Shown here one piece after another: positions 25,133 through 33,904 of a DNA stretch of 64,000 bases. The translations under genes were made by a program, and so were the position numbers. The notes beneath the pieces were generated by a model. It did not search any database. It was not told where the DNA came from and saw only the letters and a program-made list of their open reading frames with translations. Within the stretch, counting starts at the first letter, position 1. Every line of letters starts with the position of its first letter. The stretch comes from Arthrobacter burdickii (GTDB lineage Bacteria; Actinomycetota; Actinomycetes; Actinomycetales; Micrococcaceae): the NCBI RefSeq assembly GCF_030433645.1, contig NZ_JAROCG010000002.1:434001-498000 (forward strand), given 5' to 3'.

Positions 25133-26047
25133 ACACCGTCGACTCCCCGTCCGGCAAGCGGCACCAACTTCACCCTGAGGGCCGGTTCCTCGACCGTCGT
25201 CGTCGCCAGCCTCGCTGCGGCCCTGAGGTCCTTCGAGTGCGGCGGTGTCGCCCTCACCGAGACCTGGGGGGACGGCGACATCCCTGCGGGCGGCGGCGGC
25301 ATCCTCCTGGCGCCCTGGCCCAACCGCGTGGCGGACGGCCGCTGGACCCTGCACGGCAAGGAGCAGCAGCTCGATATCACCGAGCCGTCGAAGGGCAACG
25401 CCAGCCACGGGCTCCTCCGCAACACCGGCTACCGGGCCGTCGACACCGGTCCGTCCAGCGTCGTCCTCGAGGCCGAGGTGTTCCCGCAGCACGGGTACCC
25501 CTTCCACCTGCTGCATCGGGCCACCTACAGCCTCACCGAGGAGCAGCTCACCGTCACCCAGGAGCTGACGAACCTCTCGTCGGAGGCCGCTCCCTTCGCG
25601 CTGGGCGCGCATCCCTACCTCAAGATCTCCGACGTCCCCACCGAGGAGCTCACGCTGAGGATCCTCGCGGACGAGGTGTTCGAGTCGGACGACCGGTCCA
25701 TTCCCACCGGCAAGCGTCCGGTGTCCGGGCAGGACGATCTCCGGAACGGTCGGCGGGTCGGCGACCTCCGGCTGGATGCGGCGTTTACCGGACTCGGGGT
25801 CGTCGAGGGTCGGCACGAGCACGTCCTGTCGGCGCCGGACGGCCGACGGGTCACCCTCTGGGCCGAGGAATCCTTCGCGTATGCGCATGTCTACGTGAGC
25901 ACGAGCTACCCCGGCGTGAGCAGGGCGGTGGCCATCGAACCCATGACCGCGCCCGCCAACGCCTTCAATTCGGGGGAGGGCCTCCGCTGGCTCGATCCGG
26001 GGGCTTCCTTCTCCGCGAGGTGGGGCATACTGCCAGCTCTCGGATAG
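25130..26047 (+). CDS. Aldose 1-epimerase family protein (GalM-like)
   Basis: This 305-residue beta-sandwich protein probably interconverts alpha and beta anomers of galactose or another aldose. Family marks are LLAPWPNRVADGRW, the histidine in NASHGLLRNTGY, the LGAHPYLK histidine and a late acidic stretch AIEPMTAPANAFNSGEG holding the catalytic glutamate. It is shorter and more divergent than classical GalM, and fits the YeaD/GalM-like bacterial group. The gene diverges from the galactose operon, which supports a role in galactose use, but glucose-6-phosphate epimerase activity is possible. Confidence 0.87.
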   Translation: MTPSTPRPASGTNFTLRAGSSTVVVASLAAALRSFECGGVALTETWGDGDIPAGGGGILLAPWPNRVADGRWTLHGKEQQLDITEPSKGNASHGLLRNTGYRAVDTGPSSVVLEAEVFPQHGYPFHLLHRATYSLTEEQLTVTQELTNLSSEAAPFALGAHPYLKISDVPTEELTLRILADEVFESDDRSIPTGKRPVSGQDDLRNGRRVGDLRLDAAFTGLGVVEGRHEHVLSAPDGRRVTLWAEESFAYAHVYVSTSYPGVSRAVAIEPMTAPANAFNSGEGLRWLDPGASFSARWGILPALG

Positions 26048-26080
26048 GGGCCCTCCAGTCTTCTATGGAAAGATTGGGTC

Positions 26081-27406
26081 ATGCAGCGTCTCCGCGGAGC
26101 GAAACCCCAGCGCGCCCTCCAGCGTGCCGTGAGCCGCGGCGCTGCCGCGCTGCCGGAGCCGTTGCCACAGCAGCCCACCGCTCCCCGGCAGCCGCCGCGA
26201 TCCGATGATCGTTCCGACGTCCCCTTCGCGCTGCGCGTCGCTGCGTCCTGGTCCTGGCGGCTGGGGCTCGTCGTCGTCGTCGGAGGCGTGCTGATCTACC
26301 TGCTCAGCCAGGTCTCCCTCCTCGTCATCCCGCTCATGATCGCCGGACTGCTCGCCGCCCTGCTCCTGCCGCTCAAGAACGCGCTCCGACGCCGGCGGGT
26401 GCCGAACGGGCTGGCGGTCGCCGCTACGCTCGTCGGGTTCTTCGGCCTCATCACGGCCGCCCTCCTCCTCGTCGGCAGCCAGCTCGCGCTCGGCCTGTCC
26501 AGCCTCTGGCGACAGGCCCGGGCCGGGAGCCAGCAGATGCTCGACTGGCTGGCCCAGGGGCCGCTGCAGCTCACCGCGACCCAGATCGACCAGTACCTCC
26601 AGGACATCGGGGACGCGGTCCAGAACAACAGCGCCTCGATCCTCAACGGGGCGCTGTCCTTCGGGACGACGGCGGGCCACGTGGGTGCCGGAACCCTGCT
26701 CACCGTGTTCGCCCTGATCTTCTTCCTGCTCGACGGCGGACGCATCTGGCGCTTCGTCGTCGGACTCGCGCCGCTCCCGGCCCGCGCGGCGCTCGACGGC
26801 GCCGGACGCAGGGGCTGGATGTCGATGGCCAGCTACGTCCGCGTCCAGATGCTCGTCGCGGCCGTCGATGCCGTCGGCATCGGTGTCGGCGCCGCGGTTA
26901 TCGGCGTCCCGCTCGCCCTGCCCCTCGGCGTCCTCGTCTTCATCGGGTCCTTCATCCCGATCGTCGGCGCGCTCGCCACGGGATCCGTCGCGGTCCTGCT
27001 CGCGCTCGTCGCCAACGGGTGGGTCAACGCCCTCGTGATGCTCGCGATCGTCCTGCTGGTCCAGCAGCTCGAGGGCCACGTCCTCCAGCCGCTCATCATG
27101 GGACCGGCCGTCGCCCTGCACCCGCTCGCCGTCGTCCTCGCGGTTGCCGGCGGAACACTGCTCGCAGGCATCCCCGGCGCGCTCTTCTCCGTCCCGCTGC
27201 TGGCGGTCCTCAACACCTCCGTACGCTACATCGCGCAACGGGCCTGGGAATACGACCCGGTCGTCGCGCCGGAGCACCGGCTCGATCACGGAGGGTCCGG
27301 CATTAGCATGCCGGTGACCGCGGGACACCCTGCGTCGCCGGCCAGCACCCCGGACCCCTACCCCGCGCAGCCGGCGTCAGCCCTCCAGGAAGAGACCACC
27401 CCGTGA
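26081..27406 (+). CDS. AI-2E family transporter (PerM/YdiK-like)
   Basis: This 441-residue multi-pass protein has about eight helices in the AI-2E exporter-like superfamily arrangement, including the late IPIVGALATGSVAVLLALV and the conserved LEGHVLQPLIMGPAVALHPLAVVLAV block. An N-terminal cytosolic tail of 50 basic residues and a C-terminal Pro/Ser tail flank the core. The family includes peptide-, AI-2- and sodium/proton-linked transporters, so the substrate here is unknown. Its stop overlaps the GTG of the threonine deaminase gene by 4 bp, which implies co-expression. Confidence 0.88.
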   Translation: MQRLRGAKPQRALQRAVSRGAAALPEPLPQQPTAPRQPPRSDDRSDVPFALRVAASWSWRLGLVVVVGGVLIYLLSQVSLLVIPLMIAGLLAALLLPLKNALRRRRVPNGLAVAATLVGFFGLITAALLLVGSQLALGLSSLWRQARAGSQQMLDWLAQGPLQLTATQIDQYLQDIGDAVQNNSASILNGALSFGTTAGHVGAGTLLTVFALIFFLLDGGRIWRFVVGLAPLPARAALDGAGRRGWMSMASYVRVQMLVAAVDAVGIGVGAAVIGVPLALPLGVLVFIGSFIPIVGALATGSVAVLLALVANGWVNALVMLAIVLLVQQLEGHVLQPLIMGPAVALHPLAVVLAVAGGTLLAGIPGALFSVPLLAVLNTSVRYIAQRAWEYDPVVAPEHRLDHGGSGISMPVTAGHPASPASTPDPYPAQPASALQEETTP

Positions 27407-28737
27407 CCGAGCAATCCGTAGTGAACCCCACGACCGACCCTGCAAGCACCGCGAGCGCCCCCGCGGCGACCATCGTGCCGGACTTCCCCCCTGCGACCGA
27501 TCTTCCGGTGACCCTCGCCGATGTCGAGGCCGCGCACCGGACGCTCGAGGGCGTCATCGCCCGCACGCCCATCGAGCAGTCGCGCGCCCTCGGACGGCTC
27601 ACCGGATCGACGGTCTCCTTCAAGTGCGAGAACCTGCAGCGCGCCGGTTCCTTCAAGGTCCGCGGCGCGTACAACCGGATGGCGAAGCTCAGCGAGGCAG
27701 AGCGTGCCCGCGGGGTCGTCGCGGCATCGGCAGGCAACCACGCGCAGGGCGTGGCGGTGGCCGCTTCCCGGCTCGGCATCTCCGCGCGCATCTATATGCC
27801 CCTGGGTGTCGCACTGCCCAAGCTCGCTGCGACGCGCGGACACGGCGCCGAAGTCGTGCTGCACGGCCACAACGTCGACGAGGCACTTGCCGAGGCGAAG
27901 AGGTACGCCGACGAGACCGGGGCGGTGTTCGTCCACCCGTTCGACAACGTGGACGTGGTGGCGGGCCAGGGGACCATCGGCCTCGAGATCCTCGAGCAGG
28001 TCCCGGACGTCGACACCATCCTCATGGGCGTGGGGGGAGGAGGACTCCTCGCGGGCGTGGCCGTGGCCGTCAAGGCCCGGGCCCGGGAGCTCGGCCGGGA
28101 GATCCGCATCATCGGGGTGCAGGCGGAGAACGCCGCCGCGTACCCGCCGTCCCTCGCCGCCGACGCCCTCGTGCCGCTGACCAAGGTGTCGACCATCGCG
28201 GACGGCATCGCCGTCGGGCGCCCCGGCCAGCTGCCGTTCTCGATCATCCGCGAACTCGTGGACGACGTGGTGACCGTCAGCGAGGATTCCCTCGCACGGG
28301 CGCTCATCTTCCTCCTGGAGCGCTCGAAGATGGTCGTGGAGCCGGCCGGGGCCGTGGGCGTGGCGGCCCTCCTCGACGGGAAGCTGACGGAGAACGGGGC
28401 GAACCCGGGTAACACCGTGGTGGTGCTCTCGGGCGGCAACATCGATCCGATGCTGATGCTCAAGGTCATCCAGCGCGGCCTTGCCGCAGCCGGCCGGTAC
28501 CTCGTGGTGCGTATGCTGCTCGACGACCGGCCCGGTTCACTCGCCACCATCTCGCGGATCATCGCGGAATCGGATGCGAACGTCACCGGCGTGGACCACA
28601 CCAGAGTGGGCGGGTCGATCAGCATGGGCGACGTCGCGATCACCATCAACATGGAGACCAAGGGCCACGAGCACTGCGAGCAGGTCCTCAGCAACCTGCG
28701 CGCCGAGGGCTTCCAGCCCGTGGTCATCCAGGGCTGA
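27403..28737 (+). CDS. ilvA: Threonine ammonia-lyase with ACT domain
   Basis: This 444-residue PLP enzyme deaminates threonine to 2-oxobutyrate. The PLP lysine lies in GSFKVRGAYNRM, the Gly-rich phosphate cradle in VGGGGLLAGVAVAV, and the C-terminal 80 residues form one ACT-like domain (MLLDDRPGSLATISRIIAESDANVTGVDH). The architecture (single short ACT) resembles the catabolic-type deaminases often annotated ilvA or tdcB in actinobacteria; isoleucine feedback cannot be judged. A Pro/Thr/Ala-rich tail of 30 residues precedes the core. The GTG start overlaps the upstream stop. Confidence 0.93.
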   Translation: MTEQSVVNPTTDPASTASAPAATIVPDFPPATDLPVTLADVEAAHRTLEGVIARTPIEQSRALGRLTGSTVSFKCENLQRAGSFKVRGAYNRMAKLSEAERARGVVAASAGNHAQGVAVAASRLGISARIYMPLGVALPKLAATRGHGAEVVLHGHNVDEALAEAKRYADETGAVFVHPFDNVDVVAGQGTIGLEILEQVPDVDTILMGVGGGGLLAGVAVAVKARARELGREIRIIGVQAENAAAYPPSLAADALVPLTKVSTIADGIAVGRPGQLPFSIIRELVDDVVTVSEDSLARALIFLLERSKMVVEPAGAVGVAALLDGKLTENGANPGNTVVVLSGGNIDPMLMLKVIQRGLAAAGRYLVVRMLLDDRPGSLATISRIIAESDANVTGVDHTRVGGSISMGDVAITINMETKGHEHCEQVLSNLRAEGFQPVVIQG

Positions 28738-28746
28738 GGAGCGGCA

Positions 28747-29346
28747 ATGACGCCCCTCGCGCGCCGGGCGCAGGCAGGCCTCGTGACCGTCGTCGGCCTC
28801 GCCGCCCTGATGTGGGCGGTGTTCCTGCTGAACCTCGTCCTCGGGAACGTCCTCGTCCGGACGTTCGGGATCGCGCCCCGGCGCGTGGACGGGCTCGACG
28901 GCGTCCTGTTCGCCCCGCTCCTGCACGGGGGGATCGGCCACCTGGCCAGCAACACGCTGCCCCTGCTCGTCCTCGGGTTCCTCGCCTTCCTGGAGGGGGC
29001 ACGGCGCTTCCTGGTGGCCATCGGCACGAGCTGGGTCGCCTCGGGACTGGGGACCTGGCTGTTCGGCGGCGGACTGACCATCGGCGCCTCGGGCGTGGTC
29101 TTCGGCCTCTTCACCTACCTGATCACCCGCGGCTTCTACAACCGCGACTGGAGGCAGATCCTGCTCGCCGTCGTCCTGTTCGCCGGCTACGGGTCCATCC
29201 TGTGGGGCATCCTGCCGATCGTCGGATCCTCCATCTCCTGGCAGGCACACCTCTTCGGGGCGCTCGGCGGGATCCTCGCCGCGTTCCTGCTCAAACGGAA
29301 GCGGCCCGTCCCCGGAGGGACGGACCGCTTCCGTTTCGGTGCCTAG
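28747..29346 (+). CDS. Rhomboid family intramembrane serine protease
   Basis: This 199-residue six-helix protein has the rhomboid catalytic motif GASGVVFGL (serine in the fourth helix) and the partner histidine in WQAHLFGALGG, plus the conserved HGGIGHLASN loop. GAGGAGCGG lies just before the ATG. It follows ilvA by 9 bp. Its last codons (KRKRPVPGG and beyond) coincide with a strong hairpin, so the C-terminal residues appear shaped by a terminator rather than by protein function. The substrate is unknown. Confidence 0.9.
   Translation: MTPLARRAQAGLVTVVGLAALMWAVFLLNLVLGNVLVRTFGIAPRRVDGLDGVLFAPLLHGGIGHLASNTLPLLVLGFLAFLEGARRFLVAIGTSWVASGLGTWLFGGGLTIGASGVVFGLFTYLITRGFYNRDWRQILLAVVLFAGYGSILWGILPIVGSSISWQAHLFGALGGILAAFLLKRKRPVPGGTDRFRFGA
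29293..29336. terminator. Terminator inside the 3' end of the rhomboid gene, shared with greA
   Basis: A 12-bp perfect stem (29293-29304 with 29325-29336), one mismatch and a further 7-bp stem close on a 4-nt loop. TTT follows on the plus strand and the matching AAA precedes it, so it works in both directions between converging genes. Confidence 0.82.
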
Positions 29347-29349
29347 CGC

Positions 29350-29841
29350 TCAGCCGGCGTACGGCGTGGCCGAGAGGATCTCGACGGTGATCTGCCTGCC
29401 GTTGGGTGCGGCGTAGGTGACGGTGTCGCCGGCCTTCTTGCCCTGGATGGCCGCGCCCAGCGGGGACTTCTCGCTGTAGACGTCGATGTCCGTATCGCCG
29501 GCCACCTCGCGGCTGCCGAGCAGGAAGTTCTCCACGTCGCCCGCGATCTTCGCTGAGACCATCATGCCGGGCTCGACGACGCCGTTGTCCGCCGGAGCCT
29601 CACCGACGTGCGCGTTGTTCAGCAGGTGGGTGAGCTGGCGGATACGGGCCTCGGCCTTGCCCTGCTCCTCCTTGGCGGCGTGGTACCCGCCGTTCTCCTT
29701 GAGGTCGCCCTCGGAGCGGGCCTGCTCGATACGGGCGACGATCTCGGTGCGGCCGGGACCCGACAGGTGTTCCAGCTCGCTCTTGAGCCGGTTGTAGGAC
29801 TCCTGCGTGAGCCAGGCGACAGGTGCACTGTTAGTGGACAC
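29350..29841 (-). CDS. greA: Transcription elongation factor GreA
   Basis: This 163-residue factor rescues backtracked RNA polymerase by stimulating transcript cleavage. The N-terminal coiled coil carries ARSEGDLKENGGYHAAKEEQ with the acidic tip pair, and the C-terminal FKBP-like domain carries YSEKSPLGAAIQGKKAGD. The frame is open to 30027, but AGGAG (complement of 29850-29854) points to the GTG at 29841. Length is normal for GreA. It converges with the rhomboid gene across a shared terminator, and the greA-DUF4307-mca order is conserved in actinobacteria. Confidence 0.96.
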   Translation of the reverse strand: MSTNSAPVAWLTQESYNRLKSELEHLSGPGRTEIVARIEQARSEGDLKENGGYHAAKEEQGKAEARIRQLTHLLNNAHVGEAPADNGVVEPGMMVSAKIAGDVENFLLGSREVAGDTDIDVYSEKSPLGAAIQGKKAGDTVTYAAPNGRQITVEILSATPYAG

Positions 29842-29937
29842 GGGATAACTCCTTAGGTACGGCCGCCGCCGGCTTCGGCGGGGCTCATGGTCACTCGACC
29901 GGGCAATGGCGGGGCCATTGTCACCGGCAAGCAAACA

Positions 29938-29982
29938 CCCCGCCTCGTGGGACCGGTAGGCCGGTACGCCGGTGAAGCGGGG
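29938..29982 (-). terminator. Hairpin between the DUF4307 gene and greA
   Basis: CCCCGC/GCGGGG arms enclose nested CCGGT repeats, with TGTTTGCTT following on the minus strand. A separate 7-bp palindrome, CAATGGC-GGG-GCCATTG, lies at 29904-29920 and may belong to the greA promoter or leader. Confidence 0.5.
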
Positions 29983-30047
29983 CGATACGTATCCCTCAAG
30001 TCTAGAGGGGGGAGGGCCATAACCCAAGAAGCCTCAGCGGGCCCTGC

Positions 30048-30482
30048 TCAGTCCTCGACGATCCAGCAGGCGTTCACGCCGCCCGACACGGCGGGCGAGT
30101 CGGTACGCACGTCGGCGCGGTGCGCCGTGGTGCCGCCGTTGTTCGCGCCTTCGCCGGCACTGTTCGGTCCGATGGTCACGACCTTCCAGCCGACCACCGC
30201 ATAGTTCTCGCTCAGCGCCTGCACGGCGCACTGGGCAGTGGCCGTGCGGTCCTTCGTCACCTCGAAGTCGACGCTCGCCCGGCCGTCCGAGGTGAGCGAG
30301 AACCCGACGTCCTTCGAGGAGACGCCCGGGCTTCCCGAGGTCAGGGCGACGGCGGCCACCGCAGCCACGGCAGCGAGGAGCACCGCAACCAGCAGCATCC
30401 GCACCCGGCCGATCGGCTTCTTCGGCTTTGGGGCGCCGTAGCGATTGGCTACTCTTGGTGTTGGCGTATAGGCGGAGCTCAC
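30048..30482 (-). CDS. DUF4307 domain-containing membrane protein
   Basis: This 144-residue protein has a short cytosolic N-terminus (VANRYGAPKPKKPIGR), one transmembrane helix at about 29-50 and an external domain with two conserved cysteines (AQCAVQAL and NACWIVED), a layout I recall for DUF4307. Function is unknown. The GTG start is supported by a leaderless promoter. It diverges from mca, a pairing conserved in actinobacteria, which may point to a link with mycothiol chemistry, although that is inference. Confidence 0.85.
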   Translation of the reverse strand: MSSAYTPTPRVANRYGAPKPKKPIGRVRMLLVAVLLAAVAAVAAVALTSGSPGVSSKDVGFSLTSDGRASVDFEVTKDRTATAQCAVQALSENYAVVGWKVVTIGPNSAGEGANNGGTTAHRADVRTDSPAVSGGVNACWIVED

Positions 30483-30494
30483 GCTGTTATTTTA
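30480..30494 (-). promoter_or_regulatory. Leaderless promoter of the DUF4307 gene
   Basis: TAAAAT (minus strand, complement of 30489-30494) is followed by 6 nt and the GTG start at 30482. Confidence 0.55.
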
Positions 30495-30552
30495 CCGTCC
30501 GCCCGGCGCGGCCTCTCCCGGCCGCCGTCCTTCCCCGCAGAGCCAGGAGCAC

Positions 30553-31473
30553 GTGTTGCCGAACCAGGATCATCCCCGCGTGTCCCGTGAGGGCTTCCGC
30601 CTCCTCGCGGTCCACGCCCACCCTGACGACGAGTCGAGCAAGGGCGCTGCCACCATGGCCAGCTATGTCGCGGCGGGAGCCGAGGTTCTGGTCGCGACCT
30701 GCACCGGGGGTGAGCGCGGCGACATCCTCAATGCGGCCATGGACAACGACTCCCATGCGAAGCGCGACCTCCCGGGCCTGCGAAGGATCGAGATGGCGCG
30801 TGCGGTCGCCGAACTCGGCGTACAGCAGAGGTGGCTCGGCTTCACCGACTCCGGGCTGCCCGAGGGTGACCCGCTCCCGGATCTCCCCTTCGGCTGCTTC
30901 GCCCTCCAGCCCCTCGAGCGGGCGGCCGCCCCCCTCGTGAAGCTCGTGCGGGAGTTCCGCCCGCACGTGATCGTCAGCTACGACGAGAACGGCGGCTACC
31001 CGCACCCGGACCACATCATGGCGCACCGCATCGCCGTCGAGGCGTTCGACGCCGCAGCGGACCCGGAACGGTATCCGGGAACCGGCGAGGCGTGGAGCGC
31101 GTCGAAGCTCTACTACGACCGCGCGTTCAACCCTGAGCGCTTCCGCGCGCTGCACTTCGCCCTCGAGGAGGCCGGCCTGCAGTCGCCCTACGCAGAGCGG
31201 CTCGCACAGTGGCTCGAGGCGGACGCCGAAGGCCACCAGCCCCCGCCTCCGGCCCACCCCACCACCACGCAGATCGACTGCGGCGACTACTTCGGGCACC
31301 GCGAGCGGGCCCTCCTCGCGCACCGGACGCAGGTCGACCCCGAAGGCTTCTTCTTCGCCGTGTCCGTCGAGCTGCAGCAGAAGGTGTGGCCGTGGGAGGA
31401 CTACTCCCTCATCACGTCGCGGGTCGAGTCGCCGCTGCCCGAGGACGACTTCTTCACGGGCATCACGCCCTGA
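30553..31473 (+). CDS. mca: Mycothiol S-conjugate amidase
   Basis: This 306-residue zinc amidase cleaves mycothiol conjugates of electrophiles to release a mercapturic acid for export, a detoxification step unique to mycothiol users. The LmbE/PIG-L fold is clear from HAHPDDESSKGA (zinc ligands and catalytic Asp) and YPHPDHIMAH (third ligand). CTGGERGDILN and the length favour Mca over the related deacetylase MshB. The start is GTG at 30553, or TTG at 30556, with CAGGAGC upstream. Its presence places the organism among mycothiol-producing actinobacteria. Confidence 0.93.
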   Translation: MLPNQDHPRVSREGFRLLAVHAHPDDESSKGAATMASYVAAGAEVLVATCTGGERGDILNAAMDNDSHAKRDLPGLRRIEMARAVAELGVQQRWLGFTDSGLPEGDPLPDLPFGCFALQPLERAAAPLVKLVREFRPHVIVSYDENGGYPHPDHIMAHRIAVEAFDAAADPERYPGTGEAWSASKLYYDRAFNPERFRALHFALEEAGLQSPYAERLAQWLEADAEGHQPPPPAHPTTTQIDCGDYFGHRERALLAHRTQVDPEGFFFAVSVELQQKVWPWEDYSLITSRVESPLPEDDFFTGITP

Positions 31474-31504
31474 TCCGTGGTCTCCGCGGAATTTCTATCC
31501 CGCG

Positions 31505-31510
31505 TAGAAT
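31505..31510 (+). promoter_or_regulatory. Candidate -10 box before the small membrane protein gene
   Basis: TAGAAT fits the TANNNT pattern and would give a leader of about 46 nt before 31563. No clear -35 is visible. Confidence 0.35.
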
Positions 31511-31562
31511 TGCAGGCGGCGGGCCATCGGAATCCGCCGTGAGCTTCGAAAGTGGTGCATGC

Positions 31563-31904
31563 GTGGTGCTTACCCTCAACCTGGCTGCAACGACGACGCC
31601 GTCGGGGGACCCGACGCTGCGTCCGGACCTCGATCCGTCGTCCGTGACGCCCGGGACCCTGGGCTTCCTGGCGACACTGTTCGTCGTCGTCGTGGTGATC
31701 TTCCTGATCCGGGACATGACCAAGCGCATCCGCAGGGTCCGGTACACCGCCGAGGTGCAGCAGGCCCGGGTGCAGCGCGGCGCAGCGGACAGCGGGTCCG
31801 TTCCTCCTGAGGAAGCCGGCGACGCCGGACAGGGCCGCCTGCAGGGCCCGGACGGGAACGACCGGCCGATGCCCGGCGGGAAGCACGGACCGGACAACCG
31901 CTGA
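31563..31904 (+). CDS. Small single-pass membrane protein of unknown function
   Basis: This 113-residue protein has a Thr/Pro-rich external N-terminus, one helix (LGFLATLFVVVVVIFLIRD) and a basic then acidic, Gly-rich cytosolic tail. It starts at GTG 31563 or the adjacent GTG 31566; an overlapping longer frame from 31209 runs through mca and is not real. Mycobacteria have a comparable small membrane protein right after mca, so the position is conserved. No function can be assigned. Confidence 0.72.
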   Translation: MVLTLNLAATTTPSGDPTLRPDLDPSSVTPGTLGFLATLFVVVVVIFLIRDMTKRIRRVRYTAEVQQARVQRGAADSGSVPPEEAGDAGQGRLQGPDGNDRPMPGGKHGPDNR

Positions 31905-32010
31905 ACGGACGCCATCCCCACGGACGCGGGGGAGCGTAGCCGGCCGGGTGCCGGTTCCGCCGACGGAGAGGATCGCAGCCGGTCAGGCGGGCGGTCGGCT
32001 GCGAGGGCGG

Positions 32011-32033
32011 CGACGACCGGATGCCGGTCGTCG
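32011..32033. terminator. Hairpin between the small membrane protein gene and the HlyIII gene
   Basis: A perfect 10-bp stem (32011-32020 with 32024-32033) with a 3-nt loop lies between converging genes. There is no T-run on either side. Confidence 0.5.
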
Positions 32034-32083
32034 TCCGGTGAGGCGGCGTCGGCCGGGTATCCGCGGGGAGGCGCGTGCTGCCG

Positions 32084-32836
32084 CTAGGCGTGGACCGGAT
32101 GGAGGACGGCCAGCATGATCGCGACGAAGTGCGCGGCGAACGCTGCCACTGTGAAGGCGTGGAAGAGCTCGTGGAAGCCGAACACGCGCAGCGAGAAGTT
32201 GGGACGCTTGATCCCGTAGAACACCGCTCCGGCGATGTAGAAGGCCCCGCCGACGCAGATCAGTGTCGCGGCGAGGACGTTCGCGGCGAAGAAGTCGGGC
32301 ATGTAGAACACGGAGCCCAGCCCCAGTGCCACGTAGATCGGTACGTAGAGCCAGCGCGGGGCGTCGACCCACAGGTTCCGGAACAGCACGCCGGCGATCG
32401 CGCCGCCCCAGATGATCCAGAGGAGAATCTCCGCCCTCCCGCGCTCCAGCAGGGCCCATGCCAGCGGAGTGTAGGAACCCGCGATCACGAGCATGATGTT
32501 CGTGTGGTCCAGGCGCTTGAGGACCACCTTCACGCGCGGGCTCCAGTTGCCCCGGTGGTAGACCGCGCTCACGCCGAAGAGCAGGACGCCGGTCAGGGCG
32601 TAGATGGCGGATGCGATCCTGAGTCCCGGAGTCGGGGCCAGGACCACCAGGACGGTGCCCGCAGCGACCGCGAGCGGAGTGGCGACGGCGTGGATCCAGC
32701 CGCGCCAGAGCGGCTTGGTCGCCATCGCATCCGCCAGGGGGCCTGCCACCGACTCGACGGCGTCCCCGAGTGTCCTGTCGCGGCCGCCGGCGGGTTCCGA
32801 GGGGCCCGGACCGGGGGTCGGATGGCGCGAGGTCAT
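32084..32836 (-). CDS. Hemolysin III/PAQR family membrane protein (TrhA-like)
   Basis: This 250-residue seven-helix protein belongs to the HlyIII/PAQR family. Conserved polar residues of the probable metal site are visible in YALTGVLLFGVSAVYHRG, LDHTNIMLVIAGSYTPL and FGFHELFHAFTVAAFAAHF. An N-terminal tail of 40 residues is Pro/Gly-rich. Despite the name, the bacterial members are probably membrane hydrolase-like or lipid-homeostasis proteins rather than toxins. The ATG follows a leaderless -10 box. It lies in the conserved mca-HlyIII-isoprenyl synthase block. Confidence 0.9.
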   Translation of the reverse strand: MTSRHPTPGPGPSEPAGGRDRTLGDAVESVAGPLADAMATKPLWRGWIHAVATPLAVAAGTVLVVLAPTPGLRIASAIYALTGVLLFGVSAVYHRGNWSPRVKVVLKRLDHTNIMLVIAGSYTPLAWALLERGRAEILLWIIWGGAIAGVLFRNLWVDAPRWLYVPIYVALGLGSVFYMPDFFAANVLAATLICVGGAFYIAGAVFYGIKRPNFSLRVFGFHELFHAFTVAAFAAHFVAIMLAVLHPVHA

Positions 32837-32848
32837 GCCCGGATTCTA
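32834..32848 (-). promoter_or_regulatory. Leaderless promoter of the HlyIII gene
   Basis: TAGAAT (minus strand, complement of 32843-32848) is followed by 6 nt and the ATG at 32836. Confidence 0.55.
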
Positions 32849-33074
32849 GCCCAAGCGCAGAAGGGTCACCGCCCGATTTCCGCGGAGGATGAGGGAGCTC
32901 ACAGGGCAGGAGACGGGATTGTCGACGGGGCCGACGACTATGGCCCGTACCGTCAATACGGCCTGTTGTCAGGCAACTGCCGGTACGGTAGGAAAAGGCA
33001 TCCGGGGCGCAGGCGTTCCGCATCGAGAATTCCTCCGGCCGGGCCGGAGCTGGATCAGGGGAGGGCAGCCGGGC

Positions 33075-33842
33075 GTGACGTGGAAGTTCCCCGAAGTCGG
33101 CTACAGCTTCTACGAGCGCAGGTTGCAGCGAAATCTCGCCCCCGAGCGCATCCCGCACCACATCGGCGTCATGGTGGACGGCAACCGTCGCTGGGCGAAG
33201 CTCGCGGGCGCCCCCACGAGTCACGGGCACCAGGCGGGCGCCGACAAGATCCACGAGTTCCTCGGCTGGTGCGAGGAACTCGGCGTCGACGTCGTGACGC
33301 TCTACATGCTGTCCACGGACAACATGGGCCGGCCCCAGGAGGAGATCGACCAGCTCCTCGACATCATCGCCAACACCCTGGACAGGCTGGGCGAGAGCAA
33401 CCGGGTGCGGGTCCAGCCCGTGGGTGCCCTCGACCTGCTGCCGCGGGACCTCAGCGAGAAGCTCACCAGCCTTGCGGCGTCCACGGAGAAGATCGACGGG
33501 CTCCACGTCAACGTGGCGGTGGGCTACGGAGGGCGGCGGGAGATCGTCGACGCCGTCAAGGAACTGATGCGCGACGCCGCGGGGAAGGGCATGTCGCTCG
33601 AGACCCTGGCCGAGGAACTGACGGACCAGCACATCTCGTCCTTCCTCTACACCCGCGGCCAGCAGGACCCGGACCTGGTCATCCGGACCTCCGGCGAGCA
33701 GCGGCTGTCCGGTTTCCTCATGTGGCAGAGCGCATACAGCGAGTTCTATTTCTGCGAGGCCCTGTGGCCGGATTTCAGGCGCGTCGACTTCCTGCGGGCC
33801 CTCCGCGACTTCGGCCGCAGGCAGCGGCGGTTCGGGTCCTGA
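33075..33842 (+). CDS. Isoprenyl transferase (cis-prenyltransferase, UppS family)
   Basis: This 255-residue cytosolic enzyme elongates isoprenyl diphosphates in cis. The catalytic aspartate lies in MVDGNRRWAK, FSTDN-like MLSTDNMGRPQEE follows, and the C-terminal RTSGEQRLSGFLMWQSAYSE is diagnostic. Position after HlyIII matches the mycobacterial short-chain Z,E-farnesyl diphosphate synthase, which supplies decaprenyl phosphate synthesis, so short-chain specificity is the better guess. GGGGAGG at 33058-33064 supports GTG 33075; the frame opens earlier at 32889. The 237-bp gap upstream holds short inverted repeats around 32940-32990 but no clear promoter. Confidence 0.92.
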   Translation: MTWKFPEVGYSFYERRLQRNLAPERIPHHIGVMVDGNRRWAKLAGAPTSHGHQAGADKIHEFLGWCEELGVDVVTLYMLSTDNMGRPQEEIDQLLDIIANTLDRLGESNRVRVQPVGALDLLPRDLSEKLTSLAASTEKIDGLHVNVAVGYGGRREIVDAVKELMRDAAGKGMSLETLAEELTDQHISSFLYTRGQQDPDLVIRTSGEQRLSGFLMWQSAYSEFYFCEALWPDFRRVDFLRALRDFGRRQRRFGS

Positions 33843-33904
33843 GAGTTCACCAGTTCGTAACAATAACCAACGGAAAAAGAACTGCGTCGCGCCCCCCGAC
33901 GGCG

